From Saccharibacillus sacchari DSM 19268 (lineage in GTDB: Bacteria; Bacillota; Bacilli; Paenibacillales; Paenibacillaceae), in the NCBI RefSeq assembly GCF_000585395.1, contig NZ_KK073875.1, positions 5,545,419 through 5,609,418 of the forward strand: a stretch of 64,000 nucleotides of DNA, in the 5' to 3' direction. The notes below the pieces were generated by a model that ran no database searches, was not told the DNA's origin, and saw nothing but the letters and a program-made list of their open reading frames with translations. Below, piece by piece: positions 25,099-34,641 of the stretch (its first letter is position 1; each line of letters starts with the position of its first letter). Made by a program: the position numbers and the translations under genes.

Positions 25099-27012
25099 TT
25101 AATACTGCTTCGCCGTCTTCAGCATCTCCGCCCGGCGCTCGTACGCCGCCTGCACCGCTTGATTCTCCGACACTTCCGCGACGCCGACGTTCCACCAATT
25201 GTCATAACCTTCGCTCATCGTTTTCGGCAAAACTTTCATTTCGATCAGCGTCGAGACGGTCTGATTTTTCGCGTCTTCGATCGCCGCTTTTACTTCCTCG
25301 GCTGTGTTGGCCCGATACACTTTCGCTCCGTATCCCTCCGCGATCTTCGCGTAATCGATATTCATAACGTTTCCTTCATGGTTGCGGAATTCGCAGTGGA
25401 AGCTGCCGCCCCCGTTGCCCATCTGAAGGTTGTTGATGCAGCCGAAACCGGAATTATCGAACAGCATGATATTGATCTTGTTGCCCGTCTGAAGCGCCGT
25501 TACCAGCTCCGAATGCAGCATCAAGAAGCTCCCGTCGCCAACCATCGCGTACACCTCGCGGTCCGGTTTGGCGAGACGGATGCCTAGCGCTCCCGCCACT
25601 TCGTAACCCATGCACGAATATCCGTATTCCAAATGGTACGTGTTCGGCGCTTCCACATTCCACAGCCGTTGAAGATCGCCGGGAAGCGAGCCTGCCGAGC
25701 AGACAACCACGCTTTCTTTGTCCACCGCTTCGTTGATCGCGATCAGCGCCGCCGTTTGCGCAAACTCCGTACCCAGCGCGTCGGCGTATTCATTCAGAAT
25801 CTCTTGGGAAAAGTGTCCTTTGATTTCTGGATCGAAGCCTTCCCGCTCGAAACGCACGCCGCCCAAGCGATCCCGCTCGGCCTCCCAGGCAGCCTTCAGT
25901 TCGGAAATGCGCGTGCCAAACTCGCTTTGATAACCGTCCAACCGTTCATGCAGCGCAGTGATTGCAACTTTTGCATCGGCCACGACGGGTACGCCTTCCA
26001 ACTTATACCCCTGCATCCGGCTTACGTTGATATTCAAGAACCGTGTCTTTTCAAAATCAAACGCCGTTTTCGATGAAGTCGTAAAATCCGTATACCGCGT
26101 GCCGATGCCGATCACCAGATCCGCTTCGCGCGCGATCGCATTCGCAGCCGACGTTCCCAGCACGCCCGTTCCGCCCAAATGGTTGGCAAACGTATACTCG
26201 ACCGTCGATTTCCCCGCATGCGTCTCGACCAACGGAATATGGTACGCCTGCGAAAAAGCGATCAGCTCTTCGCGCGCGCCGGAATACTTGGCCCCGCCGC
26301 CCACCAGCAGCAGCGGCTTTTTGCTTGCTCGAATTAGCTCCTCGGCCGCATCCAGCTCTCGAACGCTCGGCTGAAGTCGATCCATGTAATGCACGCGTTT
26401 ACGGAAAAATCCCTCGTCGTAATCAAACGCTTCCCCTTCGGTATCCTGACAAATGCAGATCGTCGCCGGACCGCTGCGGGCCGGATCGGTCAGCACTTCG
26501 AACGCTCGCAGCAGGCTGCTCATCAACTGCTCCGGGCGAGTAATGCGATCCCAATATCGGGACACCGGCTTCAGCGCGTCGTTGGTCGTCACCGCGAAAC
26601 TGTATTCCTGCTCGAACTGCTGAAGCACCGGATCGGGCTGGCGCGAAGCGAACGTATCCGCAGGCAGCAGCAACACCGGAAGATTATTCGCCAGCGCCGT
26701 AGCCGCCGCCGTCACCAGATTGGCCGAGCCGGGACCTGACGAAGCCGTTACCGCATAGATGCTGCGCCGCAGCTTCTCTTTCGCATACGCGATCGCGGAA
26801 TGCGCCATGCCTTGCTCGTTTTTGCCCTGGAACACTTTCAAATGCCCCGGGTCCTGCTCTAAAGCTTGCCCAATACCGAGCACGTTGCCGTGCCCGAACA
26901 CCGTAAAGATACCTTCGACGAAAGGCGTTTCCTCCCCGTCGACGGAAATGTATTGTTGGTTCAAAAACTTAATCAGCGCCTGCGCTGTGGTCAACCGGAT
27001 CGTATGGCCCAT
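25099..27012 (-). CDS. iolD: 3D-(3,5/4)-trihydroxycyclohexane-1,2-dione hydrolase
   Basis: The 637-residue enzyme starts with ATG at 27012, eight bases after AAAGGTGG. It belongs to the ThDP-dependent family: N-terminal Pyr domain with the activating Glu ([21 protein letters not shown]), central FAD-like domain ([13 protein letters not shown]), and C-terminal PP domain with the ThDP motif [31 protein letters not shown]. It cleaves the ring of the dione formed from inositol to 5-deoxy-glucuronic acid. Last gene of iolABCD; cytosolic. Confidence 0.95.
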   Translation of the reverse strand: MGHTIRLTTAQALIKFLNQQYISVDGEETPFVEGIFTVFGHGNVLGIGQALEQDPGHLKVFQGKNEQGMAHSAIAYAKEKLRRSIYAVTASSGPGSANLVTAAATALANNLPVLLLPADTFASRQPDPVLQQFEQEYSFAVTTNDALKPVSRYWDRITRPEQLMSSLLRAFEVLTDPARSGPATICICQDTEGEAFDYDEGFFRKRVHYMDRLQPSVRELDAAEELIRASKKPLLLVGGGAKYSGAREELIAFSQAYHIPLVETHAGKSTVEYTFANHLGGTGVLGTSAANAIAREADLVIGIGTRYTDFTTSSKTAFDFEKTRFLNINVSRMQGYKLEGVPVVADAKVAITALHERLDGYQSEFGTRISELKAAWEAERDRLGGVRFEREGFDPEIKGHFSQEILNEYADALGTEFAQTAALIAINEAVDKESVVVCSAGSLPGDLQRLWNVEAPNTYHLEYGYSCMGYEVAGALGIRLAKPDREVYAMVGDGSFLMLHSELVTALQTGNKINIMLFDNSGFGCINNLQMGNGGGSFHCEFRNHEGNVMNIDYAKIAEGYGAKVYRANTAEEVKAAIEDAKNQTVSTLIEMKVLPKTMSEGYDNWWNVGVAEVSENQAVQAAYERRAEMLKTAKQY

Positions 27013-27103
27013 ATGGACATCCACCTTTTATAAAATTGAGGTATGAGTAGCTCGACCAACCTTTAGCATTGACAAGGTACCGAGGCCGCGCTGCCGGAAA
27101 AGG
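27013..27103. other. iolC-iolD intergenic segment with dispersed hairpin element
   Basis: The 91-base gap holds ACCTTTAGCATTGACAAGGT at 27059-27078, the second copy of the element at 15028-15047, flanked by CTCG/CGAG that extend the stem. It may modulate or process the operon mRNA between iolC and iolD. Confidence 0.5.
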
Positions 27104-28090
27104 TCAGGAATGAAGAACCGGCTGATCGGCGATCAAAGCTTCGATCTCCTCCACGCCCGGCATCGCGTCCGACGAACTGTGACGGCTAACCACGATCGAT
27201 GCCGAAGCGCTGCCGTACTTGAGCGCCGTTTCCAGACCTTTGCCTTGAGCAAGCGCATACAGGAAAGCCGAAGCGTACGAGTCGCCTGCGCCGAATGTTT
27301 TGAGTACCTTCGTTTTGTAGGCTTGAGCGCGGTACGTCCCGCCTTCTCGCGTATACGCGTAAGAACCTTCCACGCCGTGCTTGATGACCACGATGCGCGG
27401 GGTATGCTTGAACAGCGCTTCCGTCGTCCGTTCGTTGGAACCGCCGACCGCGTTTTCCATAATGTCGTATTCGTCACGCGTGCCGATCACAATGTCCGCC
27501 TGCTCGGCAACGAGCGCATAATAAACAGCGGTCTCTTCGGCCGATTTCCACGTATACGGACGGTAGTCCAGCTCGAACACAATCTCCACGCCGTTCTTTT
27601 TCGCAAGATGTACCGCTTTGAGCACCGCTTCGCGCGAAGGGCTTTGCGCTAACGCCGTACCGGATACGACCAGCAGATCCGCACGTCGGATATAGTCCTC
27701 GTTCACCTCGTCAGGCTTCAAGTAAAGGTCGGCCACATCGTCGCGGTACATCAGGATGCTGCATTCGTCGGGACTTTTGATTTCGGTAAAAGCAAGCCCC
27801 GTCTTGTGGCCTTCCTGATCGACAACCATACCAGAGACGTCGATACCCGCCTTTGCCATATAATTGCGGATAAACCTTCCATGCTGATCGTCCGCGATCT
27901 TTCCGATAAAGCCCGTTTTCAACCCGAGCTTGGCCGAACCGATCGCGATATTGGCCGGAGAACCGCCGACGTATTTGGTAAACGTCATCGTCTCTTCCAT
28001 CGGCCGATTGTATTCCGTCGCGTTCAAGTCGATGCAGGCTCGGCCGATCGCGATCAGGTCGAATTTTTCGCCGCTTGCTTCATTAGTCAT
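27104..28090 (-). CDS. iolC: 5-dehydro-2-deoxygluconokinase
   Basis: ATG at 28090 follows GAAGGAG at ten bases, giving 328 residues. It is a PfkB-family sugar kinase: N-terminal IGRACIDLNATEYNRPMEETMTFTKYVGGSPANIAIGSAKLGL and the C-terminal catalytic motif KTFGAGDSYASAFLYAL (about residues 266-282) with the base Asp in GAGD. It phosphorylates 2-deoxy-5-keto-D-gluconate in inositol catabolism. The gene lies 20 bases after the iolB stop. Confidence 0.93.
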   Translation of the reverse strand: MTNEASGEKFDLIAIGRACIDLNATEYNRPMEETMTFTKYVGGSPANIAIGSAKLGLKTGFIGKIADDQHGRFIRNYMAKAGIDVSGMVVDQEGHKTGLAFTEIKSPDECSILMYRDDVADLYLKPDEVNEDYIRRADLLVVSGTALAQSPSREAVLKAVHLAKKNGVEIVFELDYRPYTWKSAEETAVYYALVAEQADIVIGTRDEYDIMENAVGGSNERTTEALFKHTPRIVVIKHGVEGSYAYTREGGTYRAQAYKTKVLKTFGAGDSYASAFLYALAQGKGLETALKYGSASASIVVSRHSSSDAMPGVEEIEALIADQPVLHS

Positions 28091-28110
28091 CGGTTCACAG
28101 CTCCTTCGGC

Positions 28111-28929
28111 TTATTTGCGTTCCAATATCCACTCATGATCCGGGTCGTTATGGAACTTCCAGACTCGCTGCGGACCGGCCATCACATTTAAATAGTAAGA
28201 CGAATATCCGTCGGGTACGCCTACCGGGTGATAACCTACGGGCACGATCACGACGTCGCCATGCTCCACGGCCATCGTTTCGTCCAGGCTGCGATCGTCC
28301 GTGTACACGCGTTGGAACACGAAACCCTGCTGCGGATCGAGTTCGTGATAATACGTCTCTTCCAAAAACGACTCCTGCGGCAGATTGTCCCGGTCATGCT
28401 TATGCGGCGGATAGCTGGAGAAGTTGCCGCCTTCCGTGTACACTTCGACGACGAGCAAACTGCTGGCGGAAGGATCGGAATCCGGTAAAATGTTGTGCAC
28501 GGTGCGCTTGTTTTGATATTTGCCGCGATCCTCGGTTCCGACGTCTTCGGCCTTGATTAGCTTGGTCGGCAGCGGCCGGAGCGAAGGGGAGTAGCAGAGC
28601 GCGACTTTTGCCGTCGACTGCCCCTGTACCTTGAAAGACTGGCCGCCCGAGACGAACACGCTATCCGTAGCTTTTCGTTCGAACACGCTCTCTCTCGTCC
28701 CGATATTTCCAAAAAAACGCTCGCCTTGCGTCACGTCGATTCGTCCGGTTAACGCCACGATGCAGCATTCGTCGCTACCGAGCGTTTCTTCATATACCGC
28801 GCCCGGCGCAAGCTGTATCAACCGGAATCCGACGTACTGCAAGCCCGAATCGTTTTTCATCACTTCTTGTAAAACCTTCGCGTCCCCGCGGCTTTCGTTC
28901 AGCGGTTTGCGCTGCAAATGACTGACCAC
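28111..28929 (-). CDS. iolB: 5-deoxy-glucuronate isomerase
   Basis: Two GTG codons compete; the second, at 28929, is seven bases after AAAGGAGG and is used here (272 residues). The protein is the bicupin IolB: metal-ligand region FSSYPPHKHDRDN and EETYYHELDPQQGFVFQRVYTDD, and VEHGDVVIVPVGYHPV further on. It converts 5-deoxy-D-glucuronate to 2-deoxy-5-keto-D-gluconate in the cytosol. Second gene of iolABCD. Confidence 0.93.
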   Translation of the reverse strand: MVSHLQRKPLNESRGDAKVLQEVMKNDSGLQYVGFRLIQLAPGAVYEETLGSDECCIVALTGRIDVTQGERFFGNIGTRESVFERKATDSVFVSGGQSFKVQGQSTAKVALCYSPSLRPLPTKLIKAEDVGTEDRGKYQNKRTVHNILPDSDPSASSLLVVEVYTEGGNFSSYPPHKHDRDNLPQESFLEETYYHELDPQQGFVFQRVYTDDRSLDETMAVEHGDVVIVPVGYHPVGVPDGYSSYYLNVMAGPQRVWKFHNDPDHEWILERK

Positions 28930-28980
28930 GCCCACTCCTCCTTTGAATCGAAAAATGTTCCGTCGGCTGTAAGCGCTAGT

Positions 28981-30459
28981 TTATTCGAAAGTCGGTTCCG
29001 TATAACGCGCCGTCACCACTTTTTTGCGGGTATAGAAGTCGACGCTGTCTTTGCCGTTGGCGTGCAGCGTGCCGTAGAACGACGATTTCCAGCCCGAGAA
29101 CGGGAAGAACGCCATCGGAGCAGGGACGCCGAGATTGATCCCGAGCATGCCGGCGTCGATGTTCTCGCGGAAATAGCGGATCGCATGGGCATTGCCCGTG
29201 AACAAGCAAGCGCCGTTGGCGAATTCGGACTTATTGGCGATTTCGACCGCTTCTTTCAGGTTTTTAACGCGGATCACGGACAGCACGGGCGCGAAAATCT
29301 CGTCTTTCCAGATCGTCATCTCCGGCGTCACGCCTTCGAAAATCGTCGGGCCGATAAAATAACCGTCGTCCGACATGCGTTCGCGCCCGTCCGTGAGCAA
29401 CGTCGCGCCTTCCTCAATGCCTTTTTCGATATAAGACAGCGTGCGCTGCTTGTTCTCTTCGCGAATGACCGGTCCGAGAAACACGCCGTCGTCGAGTCCG
29501 TTGCCCATTTTGACGCCGAGCGTCTTTTCCTTGAGCCGAGCGATGAATTCGTCCGCGATACCCTCTTCCACGGTCAGCACCGCGCAGGCCATGCAACGTT
29601 CCCCCGCCGAACCGAAAGCCGCGGACACGACGTTGGTGATCGTATCGTCGATATTCGCGTCGTTCAGCACGATCGTATGGTTTTTCGCTCCGGTGAGGGA
29701 TTGAACGCGTTTGAGGTTTTCGCTGCCTTTTTTGAACACGTATTCGCCGACGGGCTTGGAGCCGACGAACGACACGGCTTTGACCTCCGGGTGCTCCAAA
29801 ATACCGTTGACCACGTCATGCGCGCCGTACACGATATTGAACACGCCGTCCGGCAATCCTGCTTCGGTAAACAGTTCCGCCAAGCGTTCGGTCAGCAGCG
29901 GCGTGCGTTCGGACGGTTTGAGGATAAACGCGTTGCCGAGCGAGATCGCCATCGGGAACATCCAGCACGGCACCATCATCGGGAAATTGAACGGAGCGAT
30001 GCCGCCGACTACGCCGAGCGGATACCGGTAGTTCGCCGCTTCGACGTCCGTCGCGATCGTCGCGAGCGAATCGCCCATCATCAGGGACGGCGTGCCGGCC
30101 GCAAACTCGACGTTTTCGATGCCGCGCTGCACTTCGCCGATCGCTTCGCTCAAGCTTTTGCCGTTCTCGATCGTGATCAGTCGGGCCAGCTCGTCTTTGT
30201 GCGTGCTCAGAAGCTGCTGGTAGTTGAAGAGAATACGAGCGCGGCGCGGAACGGCAACTTTTTTCCACTTCTCGAAAGCAGCTTGGGCAACTTCCGCCGC
30301 ATGATCCAGATCTTCTCTGGTCGAAAGCGGCACCTGGCAGATCAGTTCTTTCGTAGCCGGATTGTAAACGTTCTCAAATTGCGTCGTTTTGCTTTCTATC
30401 CATTGGCCGCCGACGTAGTTCTTCAGTTTTCTTGCCGTAGTCGGAATCGCGCTCATCAT
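28981..30459 (-). CDS. iolA: Methylmalonate-semialdehyde dehydrogenase (CoA-acylating)
   Basis: The 492-residue protein is an aldehyde dehydrogenase with the MMSDH-specific catalytic motif [11 protein letters not shown] (Cys about 287), NAD-binding VNFVGS-type segment ([15 protein letters not shown]) and [16 protein letters not shown]. It converts malonate semialdehyde from inositol to acetyl-CoA. Two tandem ATGs lie after GAGAGGAG; either may be used. It is the first gene of iolABCD, also known as mmsA, and is transcribed divergently from iolR. Confidence 0.95.
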   Translation of the reverse strand: MMSAIPTTARKLKNYVGGQWIESKTTQFENVYNPATKELICQVPLSTREDLDHAAEVAQAAFEKWKKVAVPRRARILFNYQQLLSTHKDELARLITIENGKSLSEAIGEVQRGIENVEFAAGTPSLMMGDSLATIATDVEAANYRYPLGVVGGIAPFNFPMMVPCWMFPMAISLGNAFILKPSERTPLLTERLAELFTEAGLPDGVFNIVYGAHDVVNGILEHPEVKAVSFVGSKPVGEYVFKKGSENLKRVQSLTGAKNHTIVLNDANIDDTITNVVSAAFGSAGERCMACAVLTVEEGIADEFIARLKEKTLGVKMGNGLDDGVFLGPVIREENKQRTLSYIEKGIEEGATLLTDGRERMSDDGYFIGPTIFEGVTPEMTIWKDEIFAPVLSVIRVKNLKEAVEIANKSEFANGACLFTGNAHAIRYFRENIDAGMLGINLGVPAPMAFFPFSGWKSSFYGTLHANGKDSVDFYTRKKVVTARYTEPTFE

Positions 30460-30514
30460 TAGGCTCCTCTCGCAGTCGCTTCTGGCTTATGCACCAAAAT
30501 CGCTGTTACGTTTG

Positions 30515-30628
30515 GTTATATTTTGATTATGTTTTCATGATATACAACACCATTCTCTACGTCAAGTCTCGATAAAACCGATCAAAATATAATTAACTGT
30601 TGATTAACTTGAGCAACAACTTTATAAT
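30515..30628. promoter_or_regulatory. iolA/iolR divergent control region with candidate IolR sites
   Basis: TTATATTTTGATTATG (about 30516-30531) and GATCAAAATATAATTAA (30580-30596) are near-mirror copies of one element 60 bases apart. A third TTGATTAA begins at 30600 and forms the -35 (TTGATT) of a clear plus-strand promoter with TATAAT at 30623-30628 (17-base spacer) for iolR. The ATCAA core agrees with the IolR direct-repeat consensus of B. subtilis. Looping between the distant sites is possible. Confidence 0.6.
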
Positions 30629-30658
30629 TCTGCGTATCAACCATACAGGAGAATGCCC

Positions 30659-31408
30659 ATGAAGACAAGACGACTCCGGGATATCGAAACGTATATTCAC
30701 AGCCGCAAAAATGTCACGTTGGACGAACTGTGTCTAACCTTCGACGTATCCAAAAATACGATTCGCCGCGACATCAACCAGATCCTGCAAAAAGGTTCGA
30801 TCGAAAAAGTGTACGGAGGCGTCGTGTCGGCGGAAAAGCTGATTTCGTTCGAAAACCGCAACGTCGAGCGTCGAGACGAAAAAGCCGAAATCGGGCGGGC
30901 GGCGGCAGAATACGTCGAGGACAACGATCTGATCTTCATTGATTCCGGCACGACTACCTGCAATATCATGAACTTTTTGGATACGGATCGGCATCTGACC
31001 ATTTTGACCAACAGTCTCGATGTCATCAACGGCGCCGCCTCCATGCCGAATGTTCATTTGCTTGTCGTCGGCAGCACGTATAAGCGCAGCACGCGCTCTT
31101 TCGTCGGCGTCGACGATATGCGGGCTTTGGAAAAATACAACGTGAACAAGGCGTTCATGTCCGCGACGGGCGTTAGCCTCGCGCATGGACTGACCAACTC
31201 GGATCTGCTGGAATACGAGATCAAGAAGTCGATTGCCAGACGAACCGAAAAGCTGATTTTGCTGGCGGATTCGGACAAGTTCGGACGATCGACGCTGCTG
31301 ACGTACGCCGCTTTTGCCGATCTGGATGTATTGGTGACTTCAAGCGACCTGCCTGCGGATTACGTGCAGTCGTGCCGCAGCAACGGAATCGTGCTGCGAC
31401 AGGTGTGA
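30659..31408 (+). CDS. iolR: Inositol catabolism repressor, DeoR family
   Basis: ATG at 30659 lies seven bases after AGGAG (an in-frame ATG two codons earlier is too close to the site). The 249-residue protein reads MKTRRLRDIETYIHSRKNVTLDELCLTFDVSKNTIRRDINQILQKG, almost the B. subtilis IolR pattern as I remember it. The effector domain has FIDSGTTT, TILTNSLDVIN, NVNKAFMSATGVSLAHGLTNSDLLEYEIKK. The inducer in B. subtilis is 2-deoxy-5-keto-gluconate-6-phosphate. An 8-bp tandem repeat follows immediately after the stop. Confidence 0.92.
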   Translation: MKTRRLRDIETYIHSRKNVTLDELCLTFDVSKNTIRRDINQILQKGSIEKVYGGVVSAEKLISFENRNVERRDEKAEIGRAAAEYVEDNDLIFIDSGTTTCNIMNFLDTDRHLTILTNSLDVINGAASMPNVHLLVVGSTYKRSTRSFVGVDDMRALEKYNVNKAFMSATGVSLAHGLTNSDLLEYEIKKSIARRTEKLILLADSDKFGRSTLLTYAAFADLDVLVTSSDLPADYVQSCRSNGIVLRQV

Positions 31409-31420
31409 CGGAGAATGATT

Positions 31421-31545
31421 CGGCGGCTCGGCGGCTCGGCGGCTCGGCGGCTCGGCGGCTCGGCGGCTCGGCGGCTCGGCGGCTCGGCGGCTCGGCGGCT
31501 CGGCGGCTCGGCGGCTCGGCGGCTCGGCGGCTCGGCGGCTCGGCT
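31421..31545. repeat. 8-bp tandem repeat, about 15.6 copies
   Basis: The unit GGCGGCTC repeats without interruption for 125 bases, starting 13 bases after the iolR stop. The tract ends exactly where repeat R2 begins; R2 copy 1 is preceded by GGGCTGGGCT, suggesting that the tract grew from the edge of R2. Because the unit is 8 bp, all three frames stay open and give an artificial AARRLGGS ORF. Copy number is likely to vary by slippage. Confidence 0.95.
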
Positions 31546-31738
31546 AACGGATCGTATGTCCTTTACAAGCCCAAATCAACTCTTTCCGCGATTCTAACGG
31601 ATCGCATTGCCGTTAGACGCCGATTTCACCTTGTTTTCGATCAAAAACAAAGCAAATTCTGCTCTAAGCGTCACCTCGATCCGTTAAAAATTCAAAACCG
31701 CTCCAAAACCCTTCTAAGCATCGTCTCGTTCCGTTAAA
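31544..31738. repeat. R2 dispersed intergenic repeat, copy 2
   Basis: The segment aligns with 15215-15416 throughout: CTAACGGATC, GTATGTCCTTTACAAGCCC, TTCTAACGGATCG, CCGTTAG, TCTAAGCGTCACCTCGATCC and GTCTCGTTCCGTTA appear in the same order. It is built of inward-facing 50-base units like copy 1 and sits between the convergent iolR and iolG genes. Confidence 0.75.
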
Positions 31739-31979
31739 ACTGCGGCGTGCTTGAAAACTCAACGACGTGCCGATTCCACCGCTTTTTCGCCTTGTCCGAT
31801 TCCGAGCGCGCAACAAGAACCTCATTCCGGAATAAAGGAATAAGGTTCTTTGGCATTGCACAACGCAGCGAAGCACAAACCCTCAAAGCAGGGGGCGGCT
31901 GTATGCACGCTTCCCCTGCTCTCAGTCCCGATGAACCGCTGCGATCCGTTGTTGCCATCATCTACGTTAAGCCGCCTCG
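31739..31979. terminator. Intergenic end of iolG with terminator-like hairpin
   Basis: CAAGAACCTCATTCC and GGAATAAGGTTCTTTG (31813-31852) form a stem with one mismatch. Only a weak T stretch follows on the minus strand, so it is a plausible but imperfect end for the iolE-iolG transcript. I see nothing else in this stretch. Confidence 0.5.
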
Positions 31980-33056
<1,077 letters not shown>

Positions 33057-33956
33057 TCAGACTTGCACACGTTTCAATAATTGACCGTCTATGTAGCGCC
33101 GCGCGATCAAAGCATATTCCAACGGGTGTGCCACATCGGGGTCCTGCTCCGCTTCGATCACGATCCAGCCCCGATAGCCATGTTCGAGCAGCAGATCGTA
33201 GACCTCCCGAAAATCAATGCAGCCATCGCCCGGCACCGTGAACATCCCGCTCAAGAATGACTGCATAAACGACTTTCCGCTCTCGCGGCAATCATCCAGT
33301 ACGACCCGGCGCGCATCTTTAAAATGCACATGAGCGATCCGGCCGATGTGCTTGCGCAGCAGCGTCATGTAATCCCCGTCGGACACGAAAATATGCCCGG
33401 TATCATACAACAAAGCCACATGCGCCGGATCAGTGCCGCCCATCAGCCGATCGACCTCTTCCAGCGTCTGGACGCCCGTCCCCATATGATGATGATAAAC
33501 GAGGCGCAGCCCGTATTCTTTTGCAATAACGCCTAGTTCATTCAATCCGGCACACAATTGCTCCCACTCGGCCTCGTCAAAGTTCGGCTTTTCCGCAAAC
33601 ACATTCTGCTTCGTCCCTTGAATGCTTCCCGTCTGCTCCGACACGACGATGACGTCGGCCTGCACTTCCCGCAAATATTCACACTGCTTGCGAAACGGTT
33701 CCATGACAAGTTCAATCCCGTCACGAATAATGTAACTGCTGAACCATTGTCCGGCGATCCTCAGATTACGCAGCGCAAGCTCTTTATTCAACACTTGAGC
33801 ATCCGGGAAAAAACCGCCGACCTCCGTTCCTTCGAATCCTGCGACGACGATATCACTGAGCAGATGCGACAGCGTATTCCCTGCTCCGATCTCCGGCATA
33901 TCGTCATTCCGCCAACCGATCGGTGCAATTCCCCAACGAATAGGTTGCTCGTTCAT
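33057..33956 (-). CDS. iolE: myo-inosose-2 dehydratase
   Basis: The 299-residue TIM-barrel (xylose-isomerase-like) protein has the IolE motifs [48 protein letters not shown] and [14 protein letters not shown], with metal ligands in [14 protein letters not shown]. It dehydrates 2-keto-myo-inositol to the dione used by IolD. ATG follows AAAGGAGAAGAGAT. It heads the iolE-iolG unit and has its own cre-like and IolR-like sites. Confidence 0.93.
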   Translation of the reverse strand: MNEQPIRWGIAPIGWRNDDMPEIGAGNTLSHLLSDIVVAGFEGTEVGGFFPDAQVLNKELALRNLRIAGQWFSSYIIRDGIELVMEPFRKQCEYLREVQADVIVVSEQTGSIQGTKQNVFAEKPNFDEAEWEQLCAGLNELGVIAKEYGLRLVYHHHMGTGVQTLEEVDRLMGGTDPAHVALLYDTGHIFVSDGDYMTLLRKHIGRIAHVHFKDARRVVLDDCRESGKSFMQSFLSGMFTVPGDGCIDFREVYDLLLEHGYRGWIVIEAEQDPDVAHPLEYALIARRYIDGQLLKRVQV

Positions 33957-34006
33957 ATCTCTTCTCCTTTGTAATAGAGGGTAGATTCGTGTTTTCCTAT
34001 GATGTA

Positions 34007-34059
34007 TTGATTAACTTTTGATTATGTTTGATTATACATTAAGGTTAAAAGCGCTTTCA
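34007..34059 (-). promoter_or_regulatory. iolE promoter with cre site and triple TTGATTA repeats
   Basis: Three TTGATTA elements start at 34007, 34018 and 34028 (10-11-base spacing, one helical turn) and match the elements near iolA/iolR, so they are candidate IolR sites. TATAAT on the minus strand (34031-34036) is a -10. TGAAAGCGCTTTTA on the minus strand (34046-34059) fits the CcpA cre consensus and covers the -35 position. Inositol use would thus be repressed by CcpA and by IolR. Confidence 0.65.
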
Positions 34060-34186
34060 GTCAACTTATTTCTTAAACTAAATTAAGCCTCCATTTGTAT
34101 TTAGCACTACTTTTTTGCGCAAAATTTTAAAGCTCTCTACACTCTTGCTTGCATGCCACCGATAAAAAAAACAGCTAAATATACTA

Positions 34187-34580
34187 GGGCGTGTCTTCAA
34201 ACCTCGACGGAAGCAGATTTTGCCGAATTTTCGTGCTGAATAAGGAACTTTTCTGAAGCCGTGCCGGGGCACGTCAAGGGAAAGTGACGCGACGTTGCCG
34301 GAATCGTACACGCTTTAGGTACGAATCCGGGGCAGCGCCAAAAGGCGGTAAGAGATGCACGTTGGCAGGTTTGAACGCCCTAGAGCGTATACGCAAACTC
34401 AACGACGCGCATCTTTTACTGTCTTTGCTTCCTCAACGGGAACCGGACCTAAATCTTATACGGTTCCAGCGGTTCTTCGTCACTCTCCACTGAAGTGCCC
34501 CGGCATGACTGCGGAAAAGTTCCTTGCCGAGAACGAAAATCCAGTAAAATTTACACCCGTCGACGTTTGAAGACACGCTC
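34187..34580. mobile_element. 394-bp foldback element (MITE-like), no transposase
   Basis: The ends are inverted repeats: GGGCGTGTCTTCAAACCTCG at the left and, on the other strand, GAGCGTGTCTTCAAACGTCG at the right, both followed by ACGG. The similarity of the two arms continues through the whole element to a centre near 34382 (CGCCCTAGAGCG), so the element is one imperfect palindrome. TA flanks both ends (34185-34186 and 34581-34582), as expected for IS630/Tc1-type target duplication. It lies between iolE and the subtilase gene and ends about 60 bases before the subtilase start. Confidence 0.75.
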
Positions 34581-34641
34581 TAATTTATTGAGTTTGCATG
34601 CTAACATCCAATCATTTCAGCTTACGGGAGGAACTTCAATC

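Noticed and set aside
28918..30462. 514-codon plus-strand ORF opposite iolA
   Set aside because: It mirrors iolA codon bias, is rich in Arg/His, and has no ribosome site or family; iolA is certain.
31372..31737. ORF encoding AARRLGGS repeats
   Set aside because: It is produced by the 8-bp tandem repeat, stays open in several frames, begins inside iolR and runs into R2.
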